A stretch of DNA of 64,000 bases from Lachnoclostridium phytofermentans ISDg. Its GTDB lineage: Bacteria > Bacillota > Clostridia > Lachnospirales > Lachnospiraceae. The translations under genes were made by a program, and so were the position numbers. This document shows positions 63,812-64,000 of the stretch, piece after piece. How positions within the stretch are numbered: the stretch's first letter is position 1; each line of letters starts with the position of its first letter. The notes under the pieces were generated by a model. The model had not been told where the DNA came from. It saw only the letters and a program-made list of their open reading frames with translations, and made no database searches. The stretch is from assembly GCF_000018685.1 (NCBI RefSeq), contig NC_010001.1, positions 80,001 through 144,000 on the forward strand. Reading direction: 5' to 3'.

Positions 63812-63866
63812 ATATAGAAAAATCCACAACCCTATCGGATAATAAATGTTGATAAGGTTGTGGATA
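63812..63866 (-). terminator. murC terminator
   Basis: ATCCACAACC-c-TATC (63822-63836) pairs with GATA-a-GGTTGTGGAT (63851-63865), and on the minus strand TTTTCTATATTTTC follows. The right arm overlaps a DnaA box. Confidence 0.75.
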
Positions 63867-63876
63867 ATGTGGATAA
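63859..63876. promoter_or_regulatory. Second tandem pair of DnaA boxes
   Basis: The same 18-bp sequence TGTGGATAATGTGGATAA occurs again, directly abutting the murC stop codon at 63877. Four perfect DnaA boxes thus lie within 184 bp. Confidence 0.85.
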
Positions 63877-64000
63877 CTATTTCTGAAGTAGAGATTCTCC
63901 AATAGATACAACGTCTCCGGCGCCCATGGTTATCAACAAGTCACCGTTGGTACAATGTTCTAATAAAAATTTTTCTATTTCTGCAAAATCTGAAATATAG
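63877..64000 (-). CDS. murC: UDP-N-acetylmuramate--L-alanine ligase, C-terminal end (partial)
   Basis: Only the last 40 residues are in the window; the gene continues beyond the right edge. They include the characteristic C-terminal pattern GDLLITMGAGDV followed by IGESLL, which is the end of MurC, the enzyme that adds L-Ala to UDP-MurNAc in peptidoglycan synthesis. The stop codon abuts a DnaA box. The order murC, dnaD-like, helicase loader is common in clostridia. Confidence 0.8.
   Translation of the reverse strand, partial: YISDFAEIEKFLLEHCTNGDLLITMGAGDVVSIGESLLQK

Noticed and set aside
63479..63876. Chromosomal origin of replication
   Set aside because: There are perfect DnaA boxes, but no dnaA or dnaN gene and no clear unwinding element in the window; reported as a DnaA-box cluster instead.

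Overview
The window looks like chromosome from an anaerobic, low-GC Gram-positive bacterium of the class Clostridia, most likely a Lachnospiraceae member close to Lachnoclostridium (Clostridium) phytofermentans. That placement is inference. It rests on the AT-rich intergenic DNA, strong AGGAGG ribosome-binding sites, an NADH/ferredoxin-type trimeric [FeFe]-hydrogenase, reverse rubrerythrin and rubredoxin-fused flavoprotein, DnaD/DnaI-type primosome proteins, a 389-residue PRPP synthetase and many XRE, MerR and GntR regulators. No prophage, CRISPR array or intact insertion sequence was seen.

Layout. 1-1.5 kb: the 3' part of a 23S rRNA gene, then tRNA-Asn and tRNA-Cys with their own promoter and terminator; no 5S gene follows. 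1.5-7.7 kb: a patchy region with a small lipoprotein, a secreted protein that looks truncated, a three-gene molybdenum hydroxylase (xanthine dehydrogenase family) operon, and two copies of a tiny zinc-ribbon locus, one intact and one decayed. 7.7-12 kb: lgt, a PHP phosphatase and two XRE regulators, one with a long glycine pentad repeat. 12.4-18.9 kb: two tandem paralogous secreted proteins behind a folded leader, divergent from a cell-wall amidase and a second amidase-like protein. 19.2-22.1 kb: the TldD/TldE protease pair. 22.2-30.5 kb: an alpha/beta hydrolase, a YtrA-type regulator with an 18-bp palindromic operator and a broken membrane protein, then an ABC-2 exporter operon and a two-component system.

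30.7-35 kb: an oxidative-stress set (rubrerythrin, DUF1540 protein, flavin reductase-rubredoxin), ddl and a membrane-anchored zinc protease resembling the lethal-factor/PPEP fold. 35.1-44.7 kb: the metabolic centrepiece, two hydrogenase operons on the minus strand. One encodes a trimeric HydABC enzyme with a putative Rex operator at its promoter. The other encodes a thioredoxin-like ferredoxin, a PAS-containing sensory-type [FeFe]-hydrogenase, a SpoIIE/PP2C phosphatase and a further ferredoxin-type hydrogenase, which suggests a hydrogen or redox signalling unit. 44.8-50 kb: degV, asnS, queT under a preQ1-I-like riboswitch, a previously unlisted 34-residue type I toxin with a divergent antisense RNA, and a frameshifted XRE membrane protein.

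50.2-55 kb: a MerR regulator divergent from a heterodimeric ABC exporter, whose promoter has the 19-bp spacer and dyad typical of MerR control. 55-64 kb: an HD-GYP phosphodiesterase, a YhaO/YhaN (SbcCD-like) nuclease pair, prs, the helicase loader and DnaD-type primosome genes, a 400-bp gap carrying two tandem pairs of perfect DnaA boxes, and the 3' end of murC. Several short hairpin repeat families recur between genes across the window. The strongest candidates for follow-up are the type I toxin-antitoxin locus, the DnaA-box cluster beside the primosome genes, the sensory hydrogenase-phosphatase operon, and the two dispersed hairpin families.
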